NCBI GenBank assembly: GCA_002007465.1
Contig: LNAC01000065.1
Coordinates: 2,571,804 to 2,635,803 of the forward strand
Length of the DNA stretch: 64,000 nt
From: Ailurus styani
Taxonomy: Eukaryota; Chordata; Mammalia; Carnivora; Ailuridae
Direction: 5' to 3'
Below, in pieces: positions 34,341-45,812 of the stretch. The notes beneath the pieces were generated by a model. That model had not been told where the DNA came from. It saw only the letters and a list, made by a program, of their open reading frames with translations, and did not search any database. How positions within the stretch are numbered: position 1 is the stretch's first letter; each line of letters begins with the position of its first letter. The position numbers and the translations under genes are program-made.

Positions 34341-36055
34341 CATATAGAAGAGGCGCCCTGTAAGCCTTGGTGACCATTGAGGGAACTTTGTGGTTTTCCC
34401 AGGGTGACTGGTGTCCATTCTCCTGCCTCGTCCAGGCAAAATTCTCCCACAGCTTGATTTCCATCTGTTTCCTTTTTACTTTCTCTTTCCTTTTCTCTGT
34501 TCTTCCTCCCTCCCCCCTGCTCATTTATTGAACAACTTTATTGGTTTCCTTGTTTTTTTCTCCCATGTTTCTCTAGAAGGAAACAGATGGGTAGAGGACT
34601 TCAGTTGAATACTGAATATCACATTCCCATTGATGAGATCATTTCAGAATTTTCTAAAATTATTCTTCACGGTTACATGGCCAGGGAGAAAATATCCCTG
34701 GGTTTTTGAGAGTCGGGACGCTGCTGCTGCTGGGTTTAAATCATTATTATAGAGACAAAGGCTCACCAGGATAAAGCTGCTGGGAAGTTTTCTTTAGCAG
34801 TAAAGTATACTCAATAAATAGTCCTTACCTGGAGGTACGTTGGGCGAGAGCTCCTTCTTTTGTGTGTGTGTGTAATTACTTGTCACCATATCTAAGTGTC
34901 ATATCTGGGGAAGCTTATCTCCCTTTAGACATTTACAATAGCTTCCACCTTGGGACTGCCAACGGGAGATTACTCAGCCCTGGAAAGAATATTTTTAATG
35001 GTACAATATTAATGATTTGAAATTTCCCATCCCCCCCTTTAAAAAACTGTGGGCAAATGTGTCAGAAGGGCAATATCATGCCTTGAGAACATGACAGGTG
35101 TTCTAGATAGTAGTGCCTGCTTGCCACATTTGATTATCTCGCCCCTCACTCTCTGGAAGATAAAGTAGGTCTGGACTTGGCTTCTTTAGAGGAGCAATCT
35201 GAACGTGGTAAGGATTAAACCCATCAGTTGGGTATTGAGCCGTCTCTAGCACTGATACTACAACCTGAATTGTTGGATTCAAACAGCAAGGAAATCCAGC
35301 CATGGTCCCTGAGAGCTAAGGACCCTCCCTTCACAGTGGCGTCCACAGCGATTTGATTCCAGGTCAACCATCTCTCTCTCCTACCTTCTTCTCTGCCTGG
35401 GAAAGGCTGCCCTGGTGCAAAGCTGCAGCAAGGCTCAACATCTCACCCAGGCAGGGAGGTCTGTCCGTAACCTAGCAACGTGGCAACAAAAGCATCCTCA
35501 CGCTGGTTAGCTTTTCCGATAATGAAATGATAGTCACAACATTTTGCATTTAAACAGCACCGTCTCCAAGGCCCTTCAAGTCTGCTGTGAATAGAGAAAA
35601 GGAGTCACAAGAACTTGCTCCTCCCGGGATGGCTAGCTCCATTTTATAGATGGCTAAGCCAGAGCAAACAGGGCCCAGGGGTCCATTTCACACGAATGGC
35701 TGAACTAGCTGGGCCTCACACAGAAAGAAGGACCAACCAATAGCAAAAACTAAAGAAAAGGAGCTTTAAACTAGCCCCTTTTTTCTCATTAAACTTTATA
35801 ACTCCTAGGGCGCAGAGAATGTGTTGGCCATGTATTTTGAAAAGGACCAGCCTTACTGATGGCTAAATTATAGATGAAATCAATGGGTTGGTGGTCTATC
35901 GCATAGCCATGCTGCTCAATAGAGAATCAGCTGTAGGAAACGTTGCCAAGACATGGATAGTTTTCTAAAAATGTGATTCTTCTGTGATTGTTTTCTGAAC
36001 ATGTAGTTCACTTCTGATCTGAAGGCAGATCCTGTTGTTTGTTTCTGCCTTTCTT
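34341..36055. other. Unique sequence, no gene seen
   Basis: No gene. A short (GT)n run lies at about 34860-34873. A weak antisense MIR-like block is at about 35550-35720 (ccattttatagatggctaa). The rest shows nothing I recognise. Confidence 0.45.
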
Positions 36056-36612
36056 TGTTAACAGTAGTGGTTTGGAAAAATTCTTACAAATTTTTCAATA
36101 TTCCTTCCATTGAAAGATAGGGTCCTTGTAATCTCCCCTGAGTCTGGGTGGGTGTATGACTGAGTCAGCCAACAGAGTGGTATAGAAGTTATGTTATATG
36201 ATTTCCTGGGCTGAGTCGTATAAGGTAACACAGTTCTTCCTTGTTCACTGACACCGGGAGCCCAGGGATGCCGTGTAAGGAGTCTGACTATGGGAGGCTG
36301 CCATGTTGTGTGGGAACCCAAGCCACCCTGTAAGGCTGTGTGTAGGAACTCTGGTTAACCAACCCAGCTGACTTCAGCCTTTGAGTCATTCCTATCCAGG
36401 TGCCAGACTGAATGAAGTGAAGTGAAGTGAACTGAAGTGAGTGAGGAAACCTCTGGATAATTATTCTTGCCCCTCAGCCATTCTAATTGTCCCATCTGAA
36501 GCCTCTGACATGGTGAAACAGACAAACAAGGTATCCTTACTGTGACCTTTCCCAATTATCTGTAAGAATAATTAAATCATTGTTGTTTTATGCCACTAAA
36601 TTTTATAACCAA
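36056..36612 (+). mobile_element. MLT1-type LTR, sense
   Basis: Features in order are 'ggctgccatgttgtgtggg', the middle 'gtctggcatc'-like phrase 'gccagactgaatgaa', and the end 'ttgttgttttatgccacta', which is the typical MLT1 3' end near the polyadenylation region. The LTR contains a short (GAAGT)n expansion at 36409-36440. An 87-codon antisense frame has no meaning. Confidence 0.6.
36409..36440. repeat. (GAAGT)n short tandem repeat
   Basis: About six imperfect GAAGT units within the MLT1 LTR. Confidence 0.85.
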
Positions 36613-36620
36613 ACCCAAGT

Positions 36621-37030
36621 TGGAATGCCCAACGTGCAACAAGCCAATCACTGAGACACTGAGTCTGCACCAAGGAAAGGGTTTATTTGAGAGACAGCCA
36701 GACGAGGAGAGGGGAAGGCAGGCCTCAAATCCACCTCCACAAGTGTTGAGGTTGTGCCTATTTAGGGCCAACACGTCAGGATGTCCTAGGGGATGTAGGT
36801 GGGGGACGTAGGGGGGAATCCCAGCGTGTGTCATCATGAGGTTACTTTTGTTCACCCTTTGTCCTTTCTGTGCGACTGCAAGAATTCTGCATTTGATCCA
36901 CTCTTAACTAGTCTTATTGGTGGTGGGTCAACTTCTCAAAACAAGCTCATAAATCAGTCAGGTTAGCCAGAGTTTCCCCAGGGTGGAATGGTAAAGCCTT
37001 TGTTAACGTGTTGGTTTCAGTTTAAGGACG
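36621..37030 (-). mobile_element. Solo LTR candidate (ERV class), antisense
   Basis: On the minus strand the segment carries an AATAAA polyadenylation signal followed by a U5-like stretch. The U5-like part reads 'ctttccttggtgcagactc', then 'tctcagtgattggcttgtt', ending 'gttgggcattcca'. The layout fits an LTR with its 3' edge near 36621, directly beside the MLT1 end. I found no matching short duplication, and the 5' edge is a guess. No viral gene is attached. Confidence 0.45.
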
Positions 37031-37594
37031 TTTCTTAACTAGTAATAATAACCAGAATGCTAAAGAAACCCCAGCTGTTCACTCTCCTCTGCATATTTAT
37101 GTCCTGGAGGAGAGGCTGTGGCCCTTTCTCAACGCCTGAGGATGAATACTGATTCGCCTAAGGTAATTATGGTTATCGCGTTTCTCTTACATCGTGTTTA
37201 GATTAGGTATGGCCCAGAGATTCAGTCCTGGCCAATGAGAGGAGTGAAGTTTGCTGGGACTGCTTTTGGGACATTTCCCTTTATCCTCAGTAAGCTTTGC
37301 AGGACAGTGTTGTTCTCTGCTCGACTTCTGGGTGCACGTGATGCCGACACCAGTGGTACCCATCCCAGCATGAGAGCCAGCAGCCCAAGAGGAGCAGCCA
37401 GGCACTGAAGGTGCCAGGTCGAAGACAGAAGGAGAAGCTGTGTCCTCGGTGATGCTCCATCCGGGAGCTCCTACTACCTTTATTCTTCCGGTTTTGTCAT
37501 GGGATTTCCTCACGGTCTAAGCTTGTTTGCGTTGGGCCTTCTGAGACCATCAATCAAAGCTTCCTAACTGCTCTTTGGTATTTCAGAGAACAGG
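37031..37594. other. Unique sequence, no gene seen
   Basis: A 108-codon minus frame (37187-37513) lacks domains. Part of this interval may still belong to the LTR candidate. Confidence 0.4.
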
Positions 37595-37775
37595 TTTTGG
37601 TCCTCAAGATCTAGGTTCCAATCCTGGCTCTGTCACTAGTTCGCTGTGAAGTTTTCAGGTGTTCTGACTCTGTTTCTTCATCTGGAAAAGGAGAATAAAA
37701 AGGTTTTCATCACTGAATTTTTGTGAGGATAAAGTGGTTCATTCAATAAGTACTTACCGAGTGCCTGACTCCCAG
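37595..37775 (+). mobile_element. MIR SINE
   Basis: 'ctaggttccaatcctggct', 'ctgtcactagttcgctgtg', 'gactctgtttcttcatctgg' and 'tttgtgaggataaagtggtt' match sense MIR. Confidence 0.85.
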
Positions 37776-38675
37776 CTCAAAGTGGCCGAGAGACGCTTTC
37801 AGCAGATGGCCTGCATCTCATCCTCGTCTTCAATAGAGCCCCGTCTGCTTTTTTTGCACTGTCTTATTTCTCCACAAACACGTCCAACTGCTCTTTTCTT
37901 GTTTGCTTCCTCCCTAAGAGTCATGGCTTGTCAATGAGGCTAGTGCTCAAGAGCGGTCTTGATTCCCAGCCGCACCTCTAGCCAAGAGACTGAGCTGAGG
38001 GCTGGGTTCCTGTGTGCCTGGAAGCACCACTTACCACTTACGCGGGGGGCTGCCTTGACGTCGGGGGTCCTGAAGAATCCCCCCTTCTTACATTTCAGCT
38101 CTCTGAGCCTGGTCGGGATTCTGGCTGGCTGGCTTGCTGGGCGGCTCTGCGACCTGAGCGAGGTCTTCCAGCTGCCTCTCTCAAGCCCATGGAGAGGAAA
38201 AACAAGTCACGTCTGCCCAGCCTGGCTCTGGGCTGCCGGGCTCCTGGGAACGGCAGCTGTGTCGCCATCATGTCATGAGTGATGGGCCATGACCACTCAG
38301 CTGTGCAGAGCCTCACCTCCAAAAATGCACATGAGGCCCTTTCTTTTCTGTGCACTTGTATCTGCTCACTGAGGCATTTCCCTGGAGCTCAGGATGCTGC
38401 CTGTTTTCAGGGGTTTGTCGGTTCTGAGAGCTTCTTGCGGTCTTGCAAAGAAAACCCGATGAATCACCACGGGTGGCCAAATACGGTGGCCAGAGTTGGC
38501 ATTTGGTAGTGTTTCTGAGGAGGCAGCCACTGGTGGTTCAATCTTTAGGGATCTGTGAAAGAGGGAGGTGGTCTCAGTAGGAAGGAGGTAGGTAAGGAGT
38601 TGCCTTCTGGGACTCTACCCATTGTCCTGCCTTTTCCACCTCCTTTTGGTTGTAGAGAAAACTCCTGGCCTCTTA
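37776..38675. other. Unique, moderately GC-rich sequence, no gene seen
   Basis: Frames of 107 and 88 codons (plus) and 86 codons (minus) overlap at 37959-38355. All three read through the same DNA, which argues against real coding. CpGs are present but not clustered enough for an island. Confidence 0.45.
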
Positions 38676-38870
38676 AGTCAGGCAGCTCTAGATCTGAAAG
38701 CTGAACTTGCTGTTCAGACACTGACCTTGGGTAAGTTACTTAACCTCTCTGAGTCTGCTATTCTTTCTTTCTTTCTTTGAAATGAAGAGAATGCTTAACT
38801 CATAGGGTTGTTGGAAGGATTAGATGAGTTCACTGCCTAGTGCAGTGGTCAATAAATGTCTCATTTTAGA
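38676..38870 (+). mobile_element. MIR SINE with CTTT insertion
   Basis: 'gaccttgggtaagttactta', 'cctctctgagtctgctatt', 'catagggttgttggaagga' and 'tggtcaataaatgtctcat' give a near-complete MIR. A short (CTTT)4 run at about 38763-38778 interrupts it. Confidence 0.88.
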
Positions 38871-39344
38871 TGCTCTCTTTGGAAATACAAGTGCATATCA
38901 AGGATTCATATAATACAATAAGTACTTATCAATGAGGACTCCTTCATCACTTAATGATAATTATAGTAAGGATTGACGGGAATTAGTTAGAGAGGGTCAA
39001 AAGAAAATGGCAGAATCTTGTAGGAAATGGGTGATAGCACCAAACACATTGGTTTCTCACCTGGCTACTTTCCCTGGAGTTGGGCCTTTTAGGGGAAGTG
39101 ACTTACAAGCATGTACAGATTTTTTTTTAAAGCTTACTTCTAAGGTATACGATTTTTTCACAGTTGGACATCTCTGAATTTTGAATTCACCTGACAATTT
39201 ATGGCATTTATAATGACAACTTTTTAAATGATTTATGAAATAATGTACCTAACTGATGGCATCTGAGTTTTGATGACTTTGGTAATACTTTTTATAAACA
39301 ACAATAGTATCAGGAATCTAGGGTCTTCATTGGGATCTCTTAGG
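38871..39344. other. Unique AT-rich sequence, no gene seen
   Basis: No recognised feature. Confidence 0.45.
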
Positions 39345-39893
39345 ATCACACTTTCCAACATAGTAGCCACTAGCCCCATGTTGGTTTTGAGAACCTGAGA
39401 CGTGGCAAGTCCCCGCTGTGACACGTTGTGGAGCAAAATACTCACCAGATTCTGAAGACTTCACATGGAAAAGAATAATGCTAAAAGGTCTCCTTCACAC
39501 TTTTATTTTTTTAAGATTTTTTTATTTATTTGAGCGAGAGAGTAGAGTGAGAGAGCATGAGTGGGGAAGAGGGGCAGAGGGAGAAGGAGAGGCAGACTCC
39601 CCACTGAGCAGGGAGCCGGACTCGGGGCTTGATCCCAGGACACTGGGATCATGACCTGAGCCGAAGGTAGACGCTTAACTGACTGAGCCACCCAGGCACC
39701 GCCCCCCTTAACACTTTTTGTTATTGATTACATGTTGAAATGGTCATATGTTGAATATATTGGGTTAAATAAACTACATTATTAAAATTGATTTCACCTT
39801 TTCCCTTTTTTATTAAAGTGGCTACTAGAAACTCTACGTTCGCATGTGCAGCTCCCACGGCGTTTCTCCCGGAAAGCGCTGCTTTGGAAGAAG
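39345..39893 (+). mobile_element. hAT-Charlie element split by a SINE
   Basis: The left half (39345-39504) begins 'cactttccaacatagtagc' and the right half (39706-39893) contains 'attgattacatgttgaaatg', 'attgggttaaataaacta' and 'aatttcac'-like words, ending 'cggaaagcgctgcttt'. The two ends are imperfect inverted repeats, as in non-autonomous hAT elements. An antisense Can-SINE separates the halves. Confidence 0.7.
39492..39718 (-). mobile_element. Can-SINE nested in the hAT element
   Basis: An antisense SINE at about 39505-39705 has tail, GA-rich block and the head 'actgagccacccaggcacc'. The flanking repeats ccttcacactttt (39492-39504) and ccttaacactttt (39706-39718) differ at one base. The nesting shows that the hAT element is older. 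Confidence 0.92.
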
Positions 39894-40309
39894 CTCTCAG
39901 AGATTGTCTGCTGTGACTGCCCTATAGAAACTGGAAGGCCTTCAGCCCCAAATCTAGCTCAGATGTCATGACTGACTGTGCTGCGTGTCAAGAGGCTACG
40001 GGAATGTTTATGATCATGTAATGAGGCTTTCTGTGGAGGTGGAGTAGATCCTGGGCAGGTCCTAAAATGGCTTGAGAGGAGAGAAGGGAGAATACCTTGA
40101 GGTTTTTCAGGTGATTAGGGTGTGGGAGTGTGGTGAGGGTTCCTGCGGGCAGAGACCTGTGTGACCTGAAACTGCCTGTGGGAACAGCTGGACTTTTCCC
40201 CCAGCTTTCCCAGATGTGGGACAAAGGGAAGGTGGAAGATGAGGTGAAAGGTGTCAATTCCGAAAGCTGATAATAAACTATTCAGACTTCTTATTACATT
40301 CTCCAATTC
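39894..40309. other. Unique sequence, no gene seen
   Basis: No recognised feature. Confidence 0.45.
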
Positions 40310-40400
40310 TGGGCCCTCATTTTCCCAAGGAGGACCCAGACATAGAAAGGGGAGGTGACTTGCCCAAGGTCACCTAGTGGCTGTGGGGGCTCTGGAGAGA
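40310..40400 (-). mobile_element. MIR fragment, antisense
   Basis: 'gtgacttgcccaaggtcac' is the diagnostic antisense MIR core, with 'ctagtggctgtggg' after it. The fragment is short. Confidence 0.65.
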
Positions 40401-42419
40401 CCAGAGATGTTTTTCCTTCTCTTTCACAGCACCTCATGGAAAGCGACCCTGGAGGACAAGAAAATCCTTTGTCCAGGGGACGGTCTCCATGCTTCGTGGC
40501 TCTGTAGGGAAGGGGGACGTGTTGAAAGATGGTGGTCAGGTGTGGCAATGGCCACTGGCTACTTTCTCGCCAGGGCAGCCCCGGGCCAGTTTGGCTGGTG
40601 TTTGCTGACAAGCTGGCTCAGGAAAGTGATTTGAAAAGGAAATACTAACTCAACATAAAATGAAAAGGAAATCAAGAATCTGAAAAAACAAACAATAAAC
40701 CGCAAACACAAACAAATCCATGAGAACAGAGTGGACATTGTAAGTGCACTTCTTTTCAACATTAAAGTGGTTTTGAATCAGACCAGGTAGCTCTCACATC
40801 TAGATTTTACTTGAGGCTTAAAAACTTCCAAGAGAGGTTATTAGTCCAGGGACAGAGGTCTCCCATTGCAGGTGCAGAGCTTAAACGCTTTACAAAGAAA
40901 AGGAAATAAACTCATTGGAGTTTGCTTTAGTACTTCCAGGAGAGTTGTTTTGAATGTACAGCATGAATTTTGGAAGCCAGGGTACTTAAAAACACACTTA
41001 GGAAGGGATGGATTTTAAAAATCTGAATCTTTGCCTGGTTCTTGGCTTCTCTGAAGGGTCTGTCATGCAGTGTTTTCTGTTTATCGCATCACACACAAGT
41101 AAATCTGAATTTGTTTGGATTTTTCTGATTTCCTTCCACCCTGGAAGTTGAGCAGCTTTTTCCGTGCAAAGGACTTTGGGTAAAGTCTCAAATAATTACC
41201 AAGTCTAGCTGACACTTGCTGGGACCCAGGAACATGCTCCATCTGTTGCCTTCCTGGAAGAACGTAGGATGGAAGGAGTTGATTGAGAACCAGATCAAGA
41301 GAGCCTCCTAGATTGTGGCCAATCAGGAGCATTTCATAAATGTTTGCGTGTAGAGTTAGCCCACAGTTGCCTGGTGAATGGGACATGATGGATCTGAAAA
41401 ACTGTGGTCAATACCCAAGTACTGACATTTGGCCTTGAAATGTGTCTTGTTTGGTACTGTCTTTTGAATATGTGGGATGTTATGGTGAAAATAATACCCA
41501 CCTATACCAAGTACATATTCTGTGCCAAGCCTGCGGTAAAGCAACTTCATACTGGGGAGAGCCTCTCTATTGATTCTAGGATTTACTGTCTGGAGGCCTT
41601 TTTGCTTGGAGAGGAAGCTTCTTGATTCCCTATCTTTTTACTGATCCTCAATTTCTCAACTTTTTGGATTTTCTGAAACAATAGACATTTCTTTAATCAT
41701 TCAATAATTAATACCCCTCAAAATATTTTCACGCTACTTAACATGACTAAGCAGTCAAAAGTTAGGAATTTGACACCATATTTTTCCTTCCCAAACTTGG
41801 ACACTTACTTGATGAAGCTGTTTTAAGCAGTTAATTTTCATGAGTCCAACATATCAGATTCTCTTAAGTGTTCTAAGGAGATAAAACATGTGGAATATTG
41901 CAAAGATTGCAGGCCTTATTCTTGCTATTACACTGCTGGTGTCATTGCTTTATTGTTTCCATCCATATCCTCATTCTTACTCTTATTTCTTATACCTTCC
42001 CAGGGTAGTGGTAATTTTACCAGAGCAACTTAGATGGCAGGATAAACCAGCAGAGTTTGCGTCTGGGCATGGGACCCTGCTTTTCAGGTTCAAGATGATT
42101 TAAACCAGAGCCTGGTCAGTGGCCCTGGGCTGGATCCACTTTTTAATTTCTTACTCTCACTAATCATGGTCTGTAGGATTTAGAGGCTTTTAGGCTTTGG
42201 ATGTCTGTTCTTTTTCACTGTTCTTCCCTTATTGTATATTGGCAGGTTTTTAAGTCATGTTGGAAACATAGTTATAATTTCCTAATATCTCATTATGATT
42301 AATGAGTGCAAGGAAAGGATTAGGTTTGTGTTGTACATCTTCTTCTCTGGGCTGTAGGGTAGACACAGAGGTGTGCCTTCTAACTCTCACCGGGAGGACT
42401 TAGGCATTCATTCCCCCAG
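40401..42419. other. Unique sequence, no gene seen
   Basis: About 2 kb, mostly AT-rich. Minus frames of up to 101 codons (41081-41386) and a plus frame of 85 codons (40377-40634) lack domains. I see no repeat that I can name. Confidence 0.45.
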
Positions 42420-44599
42420 AGCGCAGGCAGGTTGCCTGCTGGGTGGCTCATAGCAAGGTCCTCCCTCAGAAACTGTCCTTGCTCCAAGGACAGGTTGATG
42501 TGGTGCCTGATCCCCTTGCTTTAATCTGGGATATCTGCAAAGAGCCATTCCAGCTTCAGAGCTCCCCATGGGATTGGCTTAGACTTTGGTTGCCACTGCA
42601 TCATAGTTCAACACTCCCCTCTGCCCCATCCCGCTTCCCTCATTTGCTTTCAGCAGTTGTGCCCAACGGGGCACCCTGACAAACTTCCATCTTAGAGTTT
42701 GTTTCCACGGAGCCCACCTGTGAAGGTTGGTGCCAGGTGTAGTCCTAGGAAATTGGATCTGGGGGATGATGCCACCAACCAAGTGGCAAATGGGAAACCC
42801 ATCATTGGCCATGGTTCCTGCTATGGAGTATGGTGCAATTGCTAAAATGTGGGGAACTGAGATGAGATATTGGCAGAAGGAAATTCACCAGCAGATGCAA
42901 TATTTCAGTATTTGAGAGGTCAGGGAGAGTAAACATTTTTAGGGTGATGAAATTGGATGGTGGTTGGTTGGGGACATCAAGGTATTGAGAAAATGAAAGG
43001 CTGAGGGTGATTAATCACCAATTTAAGGTGAAGTGTAAAAAGCAGAGGGCCTCCTTGGCAGCATATAAAGGGACTCTCATTTCCTGCAGCCAAAGGGCAG
43101 AAAATGCTCAGCATCAGGTCTAAGACTTAATTATAGGGGTGATGGAGCTCCAGAAGAGGTTGAATTCTCAGTCCTGGCAAGTCTGCTCACCCCAGGTCAG
43201 GGTCCTGATGAGAAAGGTGTGGGACTCTGAGACTTGTCATGGGGTCATCTGGGTTAGTGTAAACGGAAATTTTATTTCTTAGAGTCCCCTGAACTCTCCA
43301 GGCCTGTAAAAATGGTCATAGTCCTCACCATAGTCCTCACCAAGGCTAGTTCACTCATTTCTTGGCACAAGGCAGAGGTGCTCATCCTGGCCATCTCCAG
43401 CATCTGTCTCTGTCTCTCTAGACCAACAGCCAGGGCTGAGTCACAATGTAGCCTGGCCAGAGAAGTTCTGGGCCTGATAGGAGGGAAGGGAGCAGCAAAA
43501 CCTCACTGATCTGTGATATCCTGAGCTGGAAGAGCTGAGTGGTATGCTGGATCGAGAGAGGGTGACCGGGAAGGGCAAATACAAAGTTGGCTAAAGGAGA
43601 GCTTATTGATTTGGAAACACTCTCACAGGACCCGTGACTTGACATCTTGGAAAGACACTTGGGGAATGATGCTAATATACTCCTAGCACATTGTTCTTAG
43701 AAGCTTGAGGAAAGTGATGATCCACGCAAAGTGAAGGAGAAATGCCACAAGTGTATAGCAGACATGCCAAAAATGGTCAGAGAAGTGAGTGTGCTAGAGA
43801 GAATATACTAAGTATAAGTAAGAGGGGCGTCAGCATCATTGAGAAGGTTAGTGGTGGTGGTCTGAAGGCCACGGCTGGTGGCAGGTGCTGTTTTAGTGCT
43901 GAGTTTGGTGACAGCAATGGAGCTGATAGGATCCAGGTGCGGGTCAGAAGCAAAGAGGACCCAGTCATCATAACTAATGGCAAGGTCAAGGTGGCAGCCA
44001 GAAGCCTTGACCCACGGAGAGCTAGAGAGATGGCTAATAAGATGCAATGTTCGTACAGGTGTGATACACGGGTGGCCAAAAAGGATTGCTCTGTCCATAC
44101 AATCAAAAAATATTGAAGAATTTGAGGGAACTATTCCTGTAAAAATTCATGATGTCTCCCATCCAGTTTCCAGACGTGAGCCAATTTTGGACTTGAAACC
44201 TGTTTAATGAAGTGGAGGCAGAGACATCAGGAGGAAGAACTCTGCAACACCATGGCAAGTAAATATATTGGTAATTCCTTGGGGTAATAAACCGTCAAAG
44301 GGCCGCCAATGGTTTACTCAGCCAGCTGTACACTGGATAAGGGGGAATGCACAAACATTTCAAAGACTGCTGGCAGCAGAGTCTGAATTGACATTAATTC
44401 CTGGGGCCTCTCCCTTTTAGACAGTCGAGGTCCAACTTAGAGTGTACATGGAGTTCTTGAGCTCTTCCAGGGATCATTTTCCTGGAACAGATGTGCTTGG
44501 TAGTTTGCAGAAATGCCATATTTGTTCCTTGGCCTCTAAGCTAAGGGTTACTGCAGTGGAAAAAGCCAAGTAGAAGCCTTTGGAGCTGCTCTCCTCCTC
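42420..44599 (+). mobile_element. Possible MaLR internal sequence (uncertain)
   Basis: This 2.2 kb lies directly upstream of a sense MLT1-type LTR and has the diverged, indel-rich texture of an old element. By position it could be MaLR internal sequence, but I do not recognise a gag or pol motif. The 124-codon frame at 43742-44116 overlaps minus frames of 109 and 96 codons on the same bases, and I do not call it a gene. It may equally be unique DNA. Confidence 0.25.
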
Positions 44600-44852
44600 A
44601 TGTCCAAATAGGCAGTCACTTCGGTGACCCTCAATGAACTATGCCTCCCAATATTTACACCTTTGTGTGGTCCCCTCCAGTACTGACTCTGAACTTGGGA
44701 AAATGGATATGAGTTGGCAGGGTACAAACCAAGGCTTGATAAGAGTTTGCACAAGTGGATGATGGGAGTCAGGGAAATGGGTCAGCCCCGCAGCTTTACT
44801 TTGCTCGTTTTGCCTACAAAAAGTGGTTCTCCACAGGGCCCCTTAGGGGACT

Positions 44853-44908
44853 CTGTTTCTCCATTTATTTAATTTTCATTTTTTTTTAAAGATTTTATTT
44901 ATTTATTT

Positions 44909-44942
<34 letters not shown>

Positions 44943-45104
44943 ACAAGTAGGCTGAGAGGCAGGCAGAGAAAGAGGAGGAAGCAGGCTCCCTGCTGAGCTT
45001 GGAGCCCGATGCGGGCCTCAATCCCAGGACCCTGAGATCATGACCTGAGCCGAAGGCAGAGGCTTTAACCCACTGAGCCACCCAGGCGCCCTGTTTCTCC
45101 ATTT
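44853..45104 (-). mobile_element. Young Can-SINE nested in the retrocopy
   Basis: An antisense SINE at about 44867-45090 has a long GA run, 'tcacaagtaggctgagaggc' and the head 'actgagccacccaggcgcc'. The perfect repeat ctgtttctccattt flanks it at 44853-44866 and 45091-45104. Confidence 0.95.
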
Positions 45105-45130
45105 CTTGCTGCTTCTCCATTTCTTGCTGC
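45095..45130. repeat. 18-base tandem duplication
   Basis: Two identical adjacent copies of ttctccatttcttgctgc, the first overlapping the SINE target-site duplication. It was probably present in the host sequence before the SINE landed. Confidence 0.9.
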
Positions 45131-45152
45131 TTTGTCCCTCACTGGTTCCTTG

Positions 45153-45386
45153 CAGGATCTACTCCTGTTTATTTTTATTTCTTAAAAAATATTTTATTTA
45201 TTTATTTATTTATTTGAGTGTGAGGTGGGGGAGGGGTAGAGGCAGAGGGAGACAGAGAATCTCAAGCAGACTCTACGCTAGGCGTGGAGCCTGACTCGGG
45301 GCTTGATCTCATAACCCTGAGGTCATGACCTGAGCTGAAATCAAGAGTTGGACACTTAACACCCAGCAGCCCCAGGATCTACTCCT
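45153..45386 (-). mobile_element. Older Can-SINE nested in the retrocopy
   Basis: An antisense SINE at about 45167-45372 has the older body 'gaaatcaagagttggacac', a (TTTA)n tail and a worn head. The perfect repeat caggatctactcct flanks it at 45153-45166 and 45373-45386. Confidence 0.93.
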
Positions 45387-45426
45387 TTCTAAATAACCTT
45401 GAATCTAGCTTTGCCTTGGCGACCAA

Positions 45427-45430
45427 AAAT

Positions 45431-45479
<49 letters not shown>

Positions 45480-45498
45480 AATAAAAAATAAATAAAAA
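45427..45498. repeat. (AAAT)n microsatellite / retrocopy tail
   Basis: More than ten TAAA/AAAT units that become A-rich towards the end. The tract stops exactly at the target-site duplication, so it is the expanded poly-A tail of the inserted copy. Confidence 0.9.
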
Positions 45499-45812
45499 AT
45501 AAGAGTTTGCACAGAGAGGCTTGTCTTGCAATGCTTGCTCTTGGGATCCAGCTGCTGTACAGAGAAGCTCTAGGTAGCTTCATGATGAGACGAGGTAGAA
45601 AGAGAGGCCTCATCCTGCCCACCATCTCCGCCAAGGTGCCAGCCATGTGAGTGTAGTTATCTTGGACATTCTAGTCCCAGCTTCCATTGGACTGCATCTG
45701 CATGAGAAACTCCAAGCAAGACCAACAGAATCATGCTAAATAATTAAAATAGTTGCTGTATTAAGCCACCACATTTTTGTGGTAATTTGTTATTCAGCAA
45801 CAAATAAACAGT

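Larger units (their letters stand above)
44739..45513 (+). mobile_element. Unidentified poly-A retrocopy with 15-base target-site duplication
   Basis: The 15-base repeat ataagagtttgcaca occurs at 44739-44753 and 45499-45513. Between the repeats lie about 215 bases of non-SINE sequence in three pieces (44754-44866, 45105-45166 and 45387-45426), two antisense SINEs, and a terminal (AAAT)n tail. The tail and duplication are the marks of L1-driven retroposition. The body is not a SINE or L1 that I recognise, so a 5'-truncated processed transcript is a reasonable guess. Confidence 0.6.
44600..45812 (+). mobile_element. MLT1-type LTR interrupted by a nested insertion
   Basis: The left part (about 44600-44753) has 'tatttacacctttgtgtgg' and 'tcccctccagtactgactc'. 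The right part (45514-45812) has 'aatgcttgctcttgggatc', 'ctgtattaagccaccacat' and 'gtggtaatttgttattcagc', the typical MLT1 end. Together they make about 450 bases, the usual LTR length. The break is a later insertion between 44754 and 45498. Confidence 0.65.

Noticed and set aside
37959..38355. Three overlapping frames suggesting a GC-rich exon
   Set aside because: Open frames on both strands of the same DNA are expected when stop codons are rare by composition, and no domain is present.
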